NCBI RefSeq assembly: GCF_023897015.1
Contig: NZ_JAMHFY010000002.1
Span: 248,001 to 312,000 of the forward strand
Source: Desulfosporosinus nitroreducens
Lineage (GTDB): Bacteria > Bacillota > Desulfitobacteriia > Desulfitobacteriales > Desulfitobacteriaceae
Length of the DNA stretch: 64,000 nucleotides
Reading direction: 5' to 3'
A program made the translations under genes and the position numbers. Shown piece by piece: positions 1-9,489 of this stretch (positions within the stretch are counted from its first letter, which is position 1; every line of letters starts with the position of its first letter). The notes beneath the pieces were generated by a model. The model searched no databases and was not told where the DNA came from. It worked only from the letters and a program-made list of their open reading frames with translations.

Positions 1-126
1 AACAATTAAGTCCCCCATTTGTTGCTTAATAACTTCTTCAACCTTTTCCTTATGCCTTGATTGGTCAAGATGTCCTTTGCGATGCAAAGTCCAGTCATCA
101 CGGCTTACAATGATGTCATCCGCCAT
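1..126 (-). CDS. yhbH: YhbH-family sporulation protein, N-terminal 42 residues (cut by window edge)
   Basis: The frame opens with ATG at 126 and runs off the left edge. The visible residues include SRDDWTLHRKGHLDQSRH, which resembles the N-terminus of the YhbH/DUF444 family as I recall it. YhbH is a sporulation-associated protein of unknown biochemical role that is usually encoded next to the PrkA kinase. Here it starts 18 bp after the prkA stop on the same strand, so the pair is probably one transcript. Only the start of the gene is visible, so the von Willebrand-like C-terminal part cannot be checked. Confidence 0.8.
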   Translation of the reverse strand, partial: MADDIIVSRDDWTLHRKGHLDQSRHKEKVEEVIKQQMGDLIV

Positions 127-144
127 ACTAAATCCCTGTCCTCT

Positions 145-2046
145 CTATCGGTTAAGGAGGGCCCCTACATACTTCACTATCTCGTTGGCACAGATTGGGC
201 AGTATCCATGCTCTTTGACAAGTCGATCCATAACATTGTTGATTCTTCTCAATTGCTCCTGATCAGGATGAGCGACAGAGGTTGTGATCTTGACAATATC
301 CTTAAGATCCGCAAACAATTTTTTCTCAATCGCTTCTTTTAAACGTTCATGCGACTCATATCCGAAAGTTTTTCCCTTTCGAGCATACATTGAAATTCGA
401 ATCAGTATTTCCTCTCGGAAGGTTTTCTTGGCATTTTCTGAAACCCCAATTTGTTCTTCAATGCTTCTCATTAGTTGCTCGTCAGGTGCTAATTCTTCAC
501 TAGTTATTGAGTCATAAATTTTTGTAGAATTACAGAACGCTTCTACATTATCCAAATAATTATTTAAGAGCGACTTTGCAGATTCTTCATATGCATAGAC
601 GAATGCCTTCTGTACTTCTTTCTTAGCCATTTCGTCATATTCCCGTCTCGCAACTGAGATCAGATTTAGAAGATTCTCCTTTTCCTCCTTCATGATCGAT
701 GTATGCTGAGATAAGCCGTCTTTTAAAGCTCTTAAGATATCTAGTGCATTAATGCATTTATGTTCATCTCGAATTAAGGCTGTCGAAATTCGGTTGATGA
801 CATAACGCGGATCAACGCCACTCATGCCTTCGCCCAGTTCTTCTCCCTCCATAGTTAATTCTTTAATATCCTTTTGATTAAATCCTTCCACATCTTCTCC
901 GTCATAAATACGCAACTTCTTCACCAGATCCATGCCTTGTTTTTTCGAGGGCTTTAGCCGTGAAAGTACACTAAAGACTGAGGTTGCCCAAAGACTGTGT
1001 GGAGCCAGGTGCACATTTCTAATGTCACTTTGACTTATTAATTTTTCATAAATCTTAATTTCATCACTAACTCGCAGATTGTAAGGAATATGCATAACAA
1101 TAATTCTGGATTGCAGCGCCTCATTCTTCTTATTCCCGATAAAAGCCCGATATTCATTTTCGTTTGTATGTGCGATTACCAACTCATCTGCTGAAATTAA
1201 AGCAAAGCGCCCCGCTTTAAAATTTCCTTCTTGAGAAAGACTTAAAAGATTCCAGAGAAACTTTTCATCTGATTTAAGCATTTCCTGGAATTCCATCAAA
1301 CCTCTGTTTGCCTTATTCAGCTCTCCGTCGAAACGATAAGCACGAGGATCGGATTCTGATCCATATTCCGTGATAGAAGAAAAGTCAATACTGCCGGTTA
1401 GGTCTGCTATGTCTTGAGACTTGGGGTCTGATGGGGTAAACGTTCCAACTCCAACCCGTTGCTCTTCTGAAAATAATATTCTTTTTACTGGAAAGCGTTC
1501 TGTTTCACCGACAAACTCCTCATCCAAACGCAAGCGGCATACGGGGCATAAATTCCCTTCGATACGAATCCCGTACGTATCTTCAAATTGTTGACGTAAA
1601 GATACTGGCAACAAATGCAGGGGATCTTCATGCATAGGACATCCATCAATGGCATAAACTGCTCCTTCCTCAGTTCTTGTATAGTCTTCAAGTCCTCTTT
1701 TCAGTAGGCTTACGATTGTTGATTTCCCGCCACTTACTGGTCCCATTAAAAGTAAGATCCGTTTGCGGACATCTAACCGCTTGGCTGCACTATGAAAATA
1801 CTCTTCAATCAGCCTCTCTAAGGTCTTATCCAACCCAAAAAGCTCTTTGTCAAAAAAACTGTACTTTTTCGAGTCCCCAACTGTTTCAACCCCGGCCGCT
1901 TTGATCATCTCATAGATTCGAGCATGGGCATGTAGCGCTAATTTAGAGTTTTTAGTAACCATTTGCAAATAATCAGCAAAAGTGCCACTCCAAGCCAGTG
2001 CAGCCTCTACTTCGCGATATTCCCGCAACCATTTAATGACTTCCAT
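145..2046 (-). CDS. prkA: PrkA family serine protein kinase
   Basis: The 633-residue protein begins at ATG 2046, preceded by GGGAGGG at good spacing; an upstream in-frame ATG at 2136 lacks such a site. It has an AAA-type P-loop (GPVSGGKST, near residue 100), a zinc-finger-like CPVCRLRL segment near residue 180 and a second CPICANEIV near the C-terminus. The whole length matches PrkA kinases. In Bacillus, PrkA is made under sigma-E in the mother cell and is tied to sporulation; its targets are poorly known. The yhbH neighbour is the usual partner. A terminator separates it from the cobalamin adenosyltransferase gene upstream. Confidence 0.93.
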   Translation of the reverse strand: MEVIKWLREYREVEAALAWSGTFADYLQMVTKNSKLALHAHARIYEMIKAAGVETVGDSKKYSFFDKELFGLDKTLERLIEEYFHSAAKRLDVRKRILLLMGPVSGGKSTIVSLLKRGLEDYTRTEEGAVYAIDGCPMHEDPLHLLPVSLRQQFEDTYGIRIEGNLCPVCRLRLDEEFVGETERFPVKRILFSEEQRVGVGTFTPSDPKSQDIADLTGSIDFSSITEYGSESDPRAYRFDGELNKANRGLMEFQEMLKSDEKFLWNLLSLSQEGNFKAGRFALISADELVIAHTNENEYRAFIGNKKNEALQSRIIVMHIPYNLRVSDEIKIYEKLISQSDIRNVHLAPHSLWATSVFSVLSRLKPSKKQGMDLVKKLRIYDGEDVEGFNQKDIKELTMEGEELGEGMSGVDPRYVINRISTALIRDEHKCINALDILRALKDGLSQHTSIMKEEKENLLNLISVARREYDEMAKKEVQKAFVYAYEESAKSLLNNYLDNVEAFCNSTKIYDSITSEELAPDEQLMRSIEEQIGVSENAKKTFREEILIRISMYARKGKTFGYESHERLKEAIEKKLFADLKDIVKITTSVAHPDQEQLRRINNVMDRLVKEHGYCPICANEIVKYVGALLNR

Positions 2047-2150
2047 AGTAGCCCTCCCTTCTCTAACAACAGCAAGACTTGTTGGGATAATACTTAAGTA
2101 TATGCCCCGTCGAAGAAGATAAGTCATTGAAATCATTTGTGTATGATCAT

Positions 2151-2179
2151 GAAAAAAACACCTCCTAAGAGATGTTTTT
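2151..2179 (-). terminator. Rho-independent terminator after cobO
   Basis: On the minus strand a short hairpin (ACATCTC/GAGGTGT arms, loop TTAG) is followed by a run of seven T. It overlaps the stop codon of the adenosyltransferase gene and lies just upstream of prkA. Confidence 0.75.
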
Positions 2180-2711
2180 AAAACTCAATTCCTTGACGTG
2201 ACATGATGCCTTTATCATAGGGATGTTTCTTGTCCACCATTTCTGTTACTAAATCCGCTTTTTCAATCATGTCCTCTGAAGCATTTCGACCAGTCAAGAT
2301 CAATTCTACATGAGACGGTTTCTTGGTCAATAGTTCCATAACTTCACTTTCTGGAATCAGTTCAAACCAAATTGCATTAAGGATCTCATCCAGAATGACA
2401 ATATCCCAATTCCCTGAGAAGACAATTTCTTGAGCTCTCGAGAAAGCTTTTTTCGCTTCAACGATGTTTTCTTCGAGATTTTCTCCCTTGTGAACCCATC
2501 CTGCTCCCCCATAATGTTCAAGTTGACATTCAGGACTTAAACGTTTTATGCCATCTAGCTCACCATAGCCATCGTTTCCTTTCATAAATTGAATAATGAA
2601 AACCCGAAAACCATGGCCAACAGCCCGTAACGCCAAGCCAAATGCTGCTGTAGTTTTCCCTTTGCCATTCCCAGTATAAATTTGTACCAATCCTTGAGAA
2701 AGATTTGACAT
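2178..2711 (-). CDS. cobO: Cob(I)alamin (corrinoid) adenosyltransferase, CobA/CobO/BtuR type
   Basis: The 177-residue protein has the P-loop GNGKGKTTAAFG near residue 15, with IQFMKG, VILDEI and LTGRNA motifs in the order of the CobA/BtuR family. These enzymes transfer the 5'-deoxyadenosyl group of ATP to Co(I) corrinoids in adenosylcobalamin synthesis or salvage. The start is ATG 2711, after GGAAGG. It overlaps the upstream gene's stop by one base (TAATG), which implies translational coupling. No other cobalamin genes lie in the window. Confidence 0.93.
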   Translation of the reverse strand: MSNLSQGLVQIYTGNGKGKTTAAFGLALRAVGHGFRVFIIQFMKGNDGYGELDGIKRLSPECQLEHYGGAGWVHKGENLEENIVEAKKAFSRAQEIVFSGNWDIVILDEILNAIWFELIPESEVMELLTKKPSHVELILTGRNASEDMIEKADLVTEMVDKKHPYDKGIMSRQGIEF

Positions 2712-3241
2712 TATTGCACCTTCCGTATCCATTTTTCGAGTTGTGGATGGATATAAACAACATTAGGAGAAATAAGGATTTCCGGAAACCGCTCCACTGA
2801 TTGACGATTAAAAGCTATGGAAAAAAACAACTTAATTGATGACTTCTCATCAGTTGCTCTTAGCTCTACTTTGTCAGGATACAGATAATATGAGTAGTTC
2901 CCATCTCGCCAAGAGACCTCTAGTTCCCCTATCTTCATACAAATTTTACCAAATTCCTCAACCTTAACATAGGCTACACTAGCAAACGTTTGCTTAAGCC
3001 GTTCTGCTTCTATCGCAACCTGTCCAACTCTGAATTGAGATTCTAAGAGTTGCTCAACGATAAGTCGAGCTGGAATAGAAATATCTTCAAAAATCCTTCG
3101 CTCGCTTCTTATCTCAACAAGGAGTTGCTCAAATTTCTGGACATGGATCGAACGAACCTGATTAGCCTTCTTTAAGGCCTTTTCAAAGGTGTGATACACA
3201 TCTTCCAAGCACTCGAGAAGTATCGAATCTTCCTCTCGCAT
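2711..3241 (-). CDS. Hypothetical protein coupled to cobO
   Basis: The 176-residue protein is not recognised. The start at 3241 is preferred because a GGGGGG site lies nine bases upstream; an in-frame start at 3274 is less well placed. The first half is helical and charged, with a coiled-coil look (repeated E/L/K/R heptads to about residue 95). The second half is beta-rich with many aromatic residues. Its stop overlaps the cobO start, so the two are almost certainly co-transcribed. I found no catalytic motif or signal peptide. Confidence 0.7.
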   Translation of the reverse strand: MREEDSILLECLEDVYHTFEKALKKANQVRSIHVQKFEQLLVEIRSERRIFEDISIPARLIVEQLLESQFRVGQVAIEAERLKQTFASVAYVKVEEFGKICMKIGELEVSWRDGNYSYYLYPDKVELRATDEKSSIKLFFSIAFNRQSVERFPEILISPNVVYIHPQLEKWIRKVQ

Positions 3242-3340
3242 ATCGAATATCCCCCCGTCTCCTTTTAGAAGCAACTTCTATATTGTTATTCTAACTGAAT
3301 TGCGATAATTAATAAAGCTACTTTTATAAGATTTTGGAAA

Positions 3341-4603
3341 TTACTTCTTCTTGCGAAGACGTTTTGAAACCTGTTGCACCCTGTATTCTATCCAATCCGT
3401 TGCCACCTCAGCATCACGCCCCCTTTTCAAAGCCTTCCAGTAGCACTCCAAGGCGTCGCGATCATTATGGCGTTTTTCATAAAACTCTGCTAAATGTATT
3501 AAGGCCTCCAAGGTAAACTCCCTATGGAGTTTAGATCTGTCTTCCGGCATATCTTGGGTGTTTAGCGGACCTTCCTTTTGCTCACGCAACCCTTTTAGGA
3601 GAGCCAATGCTTCATAAACTTCACTTTTGCGCTGGTCATCGTGATACAATTCAAAGAGATTTCGTGCCTTTAAATAGTATATTTCAGATTTTGTAAAATC
3701 CATTGAAAGAAATAGTAAGCTTCCTAAATTTTGATAGCGTATAGCAAGATCTATAGTTTGCTCAGGATAAAAATGAACCGATAATTCAAGATAATATCTT
3801 GCTTCTTGGTAATCCTCTAAGTTTTGTTCAATTTTGCTAAGAAAATAACAGCTTTCACTGAAAACCTCCTTGGTGTCAAACTTTAAACAGAGACTAACTG
3901 CTCTTTGTTGACTTTCAAGGGCTAAACGCATTTCATTTTGGTCAAAGTAAAGTAAAGCCAAATATTGAAGTGTCGTCGATAAAGCGACCATATCCTGCAG
4001 TTGGGCAAATAGTTGACAGGCATGTTTTAAGTTTCCTAGAGCTTCAGTTTTCTGCCCAAGTCTAAAGCATAATTCTCCGGAAAGAACATCCAACTCTGCC
4101 TCTCCTTTTGGGAAACCATGCAAGCGACAAAGTTCTACTGCCTTTGCATATGAGTTCTTGGCGCTAGTCCATTTTTCAAGAGCGGTATAAACTTGACCCA
4201 TGTCAGCATAAAGCATTCCGAGCCTGAGCTGGGGGGATGATTTAGGGTAAACAGCTATTGCTTGTTCGTACTCTTCAACCGCTTTCGGAAGCATTCTCTT
4301 TTTAACTGAGATACTTGCCAAACCAGCCCAGGCTTCAGCCATTCCTTTAGAATTCTGAATCTCTTGGCAAATGCGTAAAGCTTCTTTAAACCCTTCTTCA
4401 GCAAACTCCAAATTCCCCAGGCGCACTCTTACCGTCGCTAGAAGTCGCAGGGTAAAGGCCACAATTTCTGGGACGGTTAATTCGTAGGCCTTTAATAAGC
4501 CCTGAATATAATATTTTTCTGCTTTAAGATATTGCTCATCTCCAAGACACTCTGTTCCATCTTCCATAAGGTTACGCCAGATGTATAAGTCAGCATCGTA
4601 CAT
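3341..4603 (-). CDS. Tetratricopeptide-repeat protein
   Basis: This 420-residue soluble protein is built almost wholly of TPR-like helical pairs (for example A-x-x-x-Y-x-x-A/G patterns such as LGNLEFAEEGFKEAL and LPKAVEEYEQAIAVYP). It has no signal peptide or enzyme domain. Such proteins are protein-binding scaffolds or regulators, and the partner cannot be deduced. The C-terminus is very basic (KRLRKKK). It reads in the same direction as the cobO pair but about 100 bp upstream of it. Confidence 0.75.
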   Translation of the reverse strand: MYDADLYIWRNLMEDGTECLGDEQYLKAEKYYIQGLLKAYELTVPEIVAFTLRLLATVRVRLGNLEFAEEGFKEALRICQEIQNSKGMAEAWAGLASISVKKRMLPKAVEEYEQAIAVYPKSSPQLRLGMLYADMGQVYTALEKWTSAKNSYAKAVELCRLHGFPKGEAELDVLSGELCFRLGQKTEALGNLKHACQLFAQLQDMVALSTTLQYLALLYFDQNEMRLALESQQRAVSLCLKFDTKEVFSESCYFLSKIEQNLEDYQEARYYLELSVHFYPEQTIDLAIRYQNLGSLLFLSMDFTKSEIYYLKARNLFELYHDDQRKSEVYEALALLKGLREQKEGPLNTQDMPEDRSKLHREFTLEALIHLAEFYEKRHNDRDALECYWKALKRGRDAEVATDWIEYRVQQVSKRLRKKK

Positions 4604-4864
4604 ATAAATCCCTCCGTGTCTGTTCCATCATATGCACGAGGGGATTTATTGGGCATATTATAAAGATATAAGTTTTAAATATGTGAAATCCAAGGTCCAA
4701 ACAAATGTTTTAGCAGAGTACGGCAGCTTTGGAATGTGACATGATGGCAAAAATTGTGACAGCTGAGATGCCTTGTATAAGAAATACTTTAGGGTGAACT
4801 AGCTTGTAATCTAGACATAAAAGTCGAAATATGATAATCTTAAGCTCAGAAGGGAGTGTTTGGC

Positions 4865-5116
4865 TTGAATACTTATCGTCCTGCACAGTCTTCAAATTAC
4901 TGGATGGTTGCCCTCAAATTAGTCATTCTCATTCTGGGACTATATGTCTCAGCCTTGGTCTTAAGTAAAGTGTTTTCTTTGGTATTTGCTGTAACATTTT
5001 TTGTAGTACGTATTCTTGTTTTTATAGCGGTTTCATTCGTTGTCCTTCATATTTTCCTTAAATTATTGTTTAGAGTAGATTTGATCCAGTCAGGTAAGCG
5101 ATTTATTCAACGCTAG
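4865..5116 (+). CDS. Small membrane protein, two hydrophobic segments
   Basis: The 83-residue protein is read from TTG 4865, eight bases after AAGGGAG. The in-frame GTG at 4856 overlaps that site and is less likely. After a polar N-terminus come two long hydrophobic stretches (about residues 15-40 and 42-65) and a basic tail. No family is recognised. It stands alone between divergent TPR and pdaB genes. Confidence 0.6.
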   Translation: MNTYRPAQSSNYWMVALKLVILILGLYVSALVLSKVFSLVFAVTFFVVRILVFIAVSFVVLHIFLKLLFRVDLIQSGKRFIQR

Positions 5117-5157
5117 AACATACTGGATTTTTCCCTAACGTAAATTTACAAAATTGG

Positions 5158-5292
5158 CTAACGCTGAACTTTTAAGACACCAGCTTTAACCTTAGTTACA
5201 CTCAATACTTTCTGCTCTGGAAAAATACTTTTCCATTCATCAATGAAGTCGCATAGCGGAATATAAGTCTGACTAGCAGTTTTAAAACGCCT
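5158..5292 (-). pseudogene. Start-less coding-like frame, possible gene remnant
   Basis: On the minus strand an open frame of about 44 codons reads as ordinary protein sequence (ending VKAGVLKVQR) but has no ATG, GTG or well-placed TTG. It is closed upstream by a TAA inside the 5284-5308 terminator hairpin. It may be the tail of a decayed gene or a chance open frame. Confidence 0.25.
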
Positions 5293-5308
5293 TTACAGGC
5301 GTTTTTTT
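5284..5308 (+). terminator. Rho-independent terminator
   Basis: AAAACGCC/GGCGTTTT arms with a TTTACA loop run into a T stretch on the plus strand. It lies between the small membrane protein gene and pdaB. Confidence 0.8.
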
Positions 5309-5369
5309 GTTTTACTTCTCATGATCTTGCTATTGTATGAATATCTTTTAGTCGAAGGAGGAGTGCCAA

Positions 5370-6158
5370 ATGCGAATTATTATTTTCAAACGTCCCTCAT
5401 GGCGAAATGTTGCTCTCTGGGGAATTCTTTTATTCGTCATGCTTGCTTACCGTGAAAATGTTACATCTGTTTTCTCTGGAAAATTAAAACCGATCTACTC
5501 AGTCAACGTTAACACCAAAGCTATTGGTCTAACCTTCGATATTAGTTGGGGAGAGAAGACGGCGGAACCCATACTAGACATTCTTAGGAAAGAAGAAATT
5601 CAAGCAACGTTTTTCCTTTCCAGTCCCTGGGCTGAAAAGCATCAAGAATTAGTGCGCAAAATGATAGTTGAAGGGCATGAAATCGGTTCGCATGGAAACC
5701 GTCATATCGATCTCAACACTTTAGGGGCAGAAGAAATAAGAAAAGAGATTACCAGTGCCCAGCAAGTCCTAGAAAAAATTACAGGTCAAAAAATACGACT
5801 GATTCGCACCCCTAATGGAGCCTATAATAATAAGGTTATAGCTACAGCCGATGAACTGGGATATCGTGTGATTCAATGGAGTGTTGATTCTCTTGACTGG
5901 AAGCGTCCCGGCCCAAGTGCCGTCGTTAACAATGTGCTTAATGGCCCTCGTCCAGGTACAGGAGCTAAACCTGGAGATATAATTCTATTTCACGCCTCCG
6001 ACTCTGCTCCTGATACGATTGAAGCCTTACCTACCGTGATTCAGAGCCTTAAAAGCAAGGGGAATACTTTACTTCCTGTGGGAAAATTATTATCTCAATC
6101 AAGCAGTACCTGGCCACCTGAAAGTAATTTGAAAGAAGAGGCTCTCCCTGCCAAGTAA
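5370..6158 (+). CDS. pdaB: Sporulation-type polysaccharide deacetylase (PdaB-like)
   Basis: The 262-residue protein has an N-terminal membrane anchor (about residues 12-28) and then a NodB-type carbohydrate esterase 4 domain. Its motifs are TFDISWG, SHGNRHIDL (H-x4-H metal-binding), RTPNGAYN and ILFHASD. TFDISWG is typical of PdaB, which is needed to keep spores stable and is thought to act on spore peptidoglycan. The first motif lacks the usual second Asp of TFDDG, as expected for PdaB-like members. The start follows GGAGGAG. Confidence 0.88.
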   Translation: MRIIIFKRPSWRNVALWGILLFVMLAYRENVTSVFSGKLKPIYSVNVNTKAIGLTFDISWGEKTAEPILDILRKEEIQATFFLSSPWAEKHQELVRKMIVEGHEIGSHGNRHIDLNTLGAEEIRKEITSAQQVLEKITGQKIRLIRTPNGAYNNKVIATADELGYRVIQWSVDSLDWKRPGPSAVVNNVLNGPRPGTGAKPGDIILFHASDSAPDTIEALPTVIQSLKSKGNTLLPVGKLLSQSSSTWPPESNLKEEALPAK

Positions 6159-6170
6159 CTGCCCGCCTGA

Positions 6171-7187
6171 CTACCATTGTTCATTGGTTTCAGCCACTGC
6201 GGCGCGAAGACTTTGATCCGCTTTTAGTCGCTCATTGATTTGATCAAGGGCTTTTTGGGCATCAACATTTAATTGACCCTCAATTCCATCTTTTATTGAC
6301 CGTTCCAGTAAATCCTTACCCTCTTCTAACTTCCCTTCTTCCAAAACGCGAATTCCATTCACATAGGTTATGCATGCATCCCCCTGGGGTAGGCCTTTTA
6401 GAGAGGCCAGGCTATTAGACAGAATCAATTTGTCGTCTTGATAAATACCAAGGATAGCTTTTTTAGTCTCAAATAACGTATTAGCAGGGCGCCATATTTG
6501 AGCATCGATTAATTGACTAAGCTCAAGAGCTTTCGACCATTGCGCTTCTTCTATTGCGACATTAAATGCCATAGACAGGCATGCAGGATTATCCGGATTT
6601 AACTGTTGAGCTGCTTTGAGCTCTGTTTGTGCAGTGTGAAGATCTCCCCCAATTATGGCTGCTTGCGCTAAGGTTAAATGCCTAAGGGTCTGCTCATCGA
6701 TCGATAATGTCTTCCAGTCCATATTAGTATCTGTCAGTAAACGTTGTGATTGCTGAGCATCCCCCTTTGAGATGGACATCAGACCTTTCCCCAGTGATAT
6801 AAGACTGCTGTCACTCATCTTAGCCAACACGTTCTGAGCTGAGCTTAATTTTCCCTCTTGCAAATAAAACAGGTATAACCAAAATTGATGTTTTCTGTCT
6901 TGATATGACGCCAACTTGGATTCGTCTATGTCCTTACTTCCCACATTAAGCGCCAACCACAGGTTTGTATCTTTGACAATTGCCAGATTTTTTAACAAGG
7001 CTGCATTCTTCTCTATCCAATGCAGTTCCTCTTGAACCCTCTGAACATCATAAACACTTTTTGCGTGTTTTAGTTGTTGCATACGCCAAACGAAGGGCCC
7101 CAGAGTGAACATAAAAACAATAACCAAGAAAAGTAAGAATACTGTCTTCCAGCGACTTCTCTGGCCTCTTTTGCGCTGACTAAACAA
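6171..7187 (-). CDS. Membrane-anchored TPR-like protein
   Basis: The 338-residue protein begins at TTG 7187, seven bases after GAGGG; the TTG at 7193 lies too close to that site. A basic N-terminus is followed by one transmembrane helix (about residues 15-33). The remainder is alpha-helical with TPR-like repeats (HTAQTELKAAQQLNPDNPACLS is the clearest). No enzyme motif is present. The protein is probably anchored and faces outward. It is convergent with pdaB, 12 bp apart. Confidence 0.65.
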   Translation of the reverse strand: MFSQRKRGQRSRWKTVFLLFLVIVFMFTLGPFVWRMQQLKHAKSVYDVQRVQEELHWIEKNAALLKNLAIVKDTNLWLALNVGSKDIDESKLASYQDRKHQFWLYLFYLQEGKLSSAQNVLAKMSDSSLISLGKGLMSISKGDAQQSQRLLTDTNMDWKTLSIDEQTLRHLTLAQAAIIGGDLHTAQTELKAAQQLNPDNPACLSMAFNVAIEEAQWSKALELSQLIDAQIWRPANTLFETKKAILGIYQDDKLILSNSLASLKGLPQGDACITYVNGIRVLEEGKLEEGKDLLERSIKDGIEGQLNVDAQKALDQINERLKADQSLRAAVAETNEQW

Positions 7188-7284
7188 TCTCAATCCCTCG
7201 TTTCAAAGTGCCCTAAAATGATTCAAAAGCAGATCTCTATCCTCAAACACTATTTTATATTATCTCTAATCATTAGATCGCTTC

Positions 7285-8151
7285 TCAGTGTCCCTTCCAC
7301 GAAGAAAAACCTTCCCCTACAACTTCAGGCACTTCGGAAATAGCTACAAAAGCTTGAGGATCCTGATCACGAACAATTTCCTTTATTTGAGACAGTTCTG
7401 AACGGTTAATAACGCAATAAACAACTTGCTTAGCTTCACCCGAGAAAGCGCCGATTGCTTGAAAAAGTGTTACCCCTCGCTCAAGCTTATCGATGATCTC
7501 CTCAGCAATTCTCTGAGGCTGAGCAGTTACCACCAAAACTGACTTGGATACACTTAAGCCCTCTTGAACAAGATCCACAACCCGTGTAGCAATAAACATA
7601 TAAATCATGGCATACATAGCCATTTCTGGGCCAAACAAAATGGCTGCGCCCAGAAAGATAACTGCATCAATACCAAGCAGGATTTGTCCAACGCTAAAAG
7701 AGGTAGTTCTAGTAAGCAATACTGCTAATATGTCAGTTCCGCCAAGCGATCCTCTGGATCGGAAAATGAGACCCATTCCGATTCCAGTAAGAACTCCGCC
7801 AGATATCGCGGCCAACAACGTATCATTAGTTAATGCGGGCAGATGTGTAGTCAGAGAAAGCGTCGCTGAGAGAACTCCCACACCTACAATACTGAACACT
7901 AAAAAATCTCTCCCCACCATACGCAGTCCGAGAAAAAAAAGTGGCAGATTTAAAAGGAGAACAGCCCAACTAACTGGCCAACCAAATAAGTAATGCAGAA
8001 TTATCGAGATCCCTGTGACTCCGCCATCAGCTATTTCATTGGGAATAATTAATGTATTGATACTTACGCTTACAATAGTTGAACCAATTACGATTCCAAA
8101 AAAGTGCTTAAACAAATACCATGTAAAATAGTCACGAAAACGTCTCAGCAA
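7285..8151 (-). CDS. YitT family membrane protein (DUF161 with C-terminal DUF2179)
   Basis: The 288-residue protein has about six transmembrane segments in its first 200 residues, with conserved SxNxLIIPNEIADGGVTGISIILHY and RGSLGGTDILA motifs. A soluble C-terminal DUF2179 domain follows (VVYCVINRSELSQIKEIV). This is the usual YitT architecture; the transported substrate is unknown. The start is TTG 8151 after GGGGG. Confidence 0.88.
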   Translation of the reverse strand: MLRRFRDYFTWYLFKHFFGIVIGSTIVSVSINTLIIPNEIADGGVTGISIILHYLFGWPVSWAVLLLNLPLFFLGLRMVGRDFLVFSIVGVGVLSATLSLTTHLPALTNDTLLAAISGGVLTGIGMGLIFRSRGSLGGTDILAVLLTRTTSFSVGQILLGIDAVIFLGAAILFGPEMAMYAMIYMFIATRVVDLVQEGLSVSKSVLVVTAQPQRIAEEIIDKLERGVTLFQAIGAFSGEAKQVVYCVINRSELSQIKEIVRDQDPQAFVAISEVPEVVGEGFSSWKGH

Positions 8152-8297
8152 TAGGAACCCCCGTTCTTCACCTGTAACAGTGCATTGTTATCTTTTAAAT
8201 TATACAGTAGAGTCTTTTAAGAAACAAATCCAAAGCTAACTTAGCTTTTACTATATCATAAAGAGAATATTGCATTCAATGGATCCTGCTATTTAGC

Positions 8298-8326
8298 TTG
8301 ACAAAATACTCATAATTGGATAAAGT
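8298..8326 (+). promoter_or_regulatory. Sigma-A-type promoter of tRNA-Arg
   Basis: TTGACA at 8298 and TAAAGT at 8321 are separated by exactly 17 bases. The -10 ends 20 bases before the tRNA 5' end. Confidence 0.75.
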
Positions 8327-8345
8327 ATTGAAGTGCCTCTTATAA

Positions 8346-8421
8346 GCGCTCGTAGCTCAGTGGATAGAGTGACGGTTTCCGAAGCCGGAGGTCGCAGGTT
8401 CAAATCCCGCCGGGCGCACCA
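8346..8421 (+). tRNA. tRNA-Arg (anticodon CCG), CCA encoded
   Basis: The acceptor arms GCGCTCG and CGGGCGC pair (one G-U), followed by A73 and CCA. The T arm GCAGG-TTCAAAT-CCCGC is intact and the D stem closes with one G-U pair. The anticodon loop TTCCGAA gives anticodon CCG, reading CGG. The anticodon stem has an A-G mismatch at its base. The length is 76 nt. Confidence 0.93.
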
Positions 8422-8431
8422 TGATAAAATT

Positions 8432-8459
8432 AGCCACAACTATTGTTGTGGCTTTTGTT
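8432..8459 (+). terminator. Rho-independent terminator of tRNA-Arg
   Basis: Perfect nine-bp arms AGCCACAAC/GTTGTGGCT with a TATT loop are followed by TTTTGTTG. Confidence 0.85.
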
Positions 8460-8502
8460 GTAAATATTATTCATTTATATTACAGCCCTTCGCTCAGTAA
8501 TC

Positions 8503-9489
8503 TTAAATAAAATGACAAGCTACGAAATGATCGTTTCCAATATCTCTAAAATTCGGATCCTGCTCCTTGCAAATAGTTTGTACCTTAGGGCAACGCGTAT
8601 GGAATCGACAGCCCGAAGGTGGATTAACTGGGCTGGGAACATCGCCTTTAAGAATTATGCGATCTTTTTTAACGGTCGGATCTGGAACAGGAATAGCTGA
8701 TAATAAAGCGATTGTATAAGGATGTTGAGGATTTTTATAGAGTTCCTCTGAATTTGCAAGTTCTGCAATCTTACCCAAATACATAACTGCAACGCGGTTA
8801 CTAATATGTTTAACTACTGATAAGTCATGTGCAATAAATAAATACGTCAAATGATACTCTTTTTGTAAATCTTCAAGTAAGTTAATCAACTGTGCTTGAA
8901 TCGATAAATCTAATGCGGATACTGGTTCGTCGCAGATAATCAACTTTGGGTTAAGCGCTAAAGCTCTAGCGATTCCAATCCGCTGTCGTTGTCCTCCCGA
9001 AAATTCATGTGGATAACGTGCTCCGTGATAAGGACTTAAGCCTACAACATCTAAGATCTTACAAACACGTTTCTCACGCTCGGCACGATTCGAAACTCCC
9101 TGAATCAAAATAGGTTCTGCAATGATATCCCCCACTCGCATGCGAGGATTCAAAGAAGCATATGAATCTTGGAATATCATTTGCATCTGACTGCGCATCT
9201 TGCGCATCTCTTCATGGGAAAGCTCATTCAGAACCTTTCCCTCGAAAATGACCTTTCCTTTGCTTGGTTCCAGTAATCTTAAGATTACCCGCCCAATAGT
9301 GGATTTTCCACATCCGCTTTCTCCAACTAATCCTAGTGTTTCCCCGCGACGAATTTCGAAAGAAACTCCGTCAACTGCTTTAAGATCACCTACATACCGC
9401 TGAACTGCTATTCCCTTCTTGACAGGAAAATATTTCTTTAGATTCTCAACCTTTAACAGGGTTTCAGTCGTTTTTTTAGTTTCAATCAT
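8503..9489 (-). CDS. oppF: Oligopeptide ABC transporter ATP-binding protein OppF/DppF
   Basis: The 328-residue ATPase has Walker [10 protein letters not shown] (about residue 55), Q-loop [14 protein letters not shown], signature [15 protein letters not shown] and Walker [13 protein letters not shown]. It also has the peptide-transporter C-terminal extension with four cysteines ([10 protein letters not shown]...C...C). It energises import through OppBC. The start overlaps the oppD stop by eight bases, and it is the last gene of the operon. The long Q-loop phrase is typical of OppF over OppD. Confidence 0.93.
   Translation of the reverse strand: MIETKKTTETLLKVENLKKYFPVKKGIAVQRYVGDLKAVDGVSFEIRRGETLGLVGESGCGKSTIGRVILRLLEPSKGKVIFEGKVLNELSHEEMRKMRSQMQMIFQDSYASLNPRMRVGDIIAEPILIQGVSNRAEREKRVCKILDVVGLSPYHGARYPHEFSGGQRQRIGIARALALNPKLIICDEPVSALDLSIQAQLINLLEDLQKEYHLTYLFIAHDLSVVKHISNRVAVMYLGKIAELANSEELYKNPQHPYTIALLSAIPVPDPTVKKDRIILKGDVPSPVNPPSGCRFHTRCPKVQTICKEQDPNFRDIGNDHFVACHFI

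Noticed and set aside
8432-8459. Attachment site at the tRNA-Arg 3' end
   Set aside because: No integrase and no second copy of the tRNA end in the window; the palindrome is an ordinary terminator.
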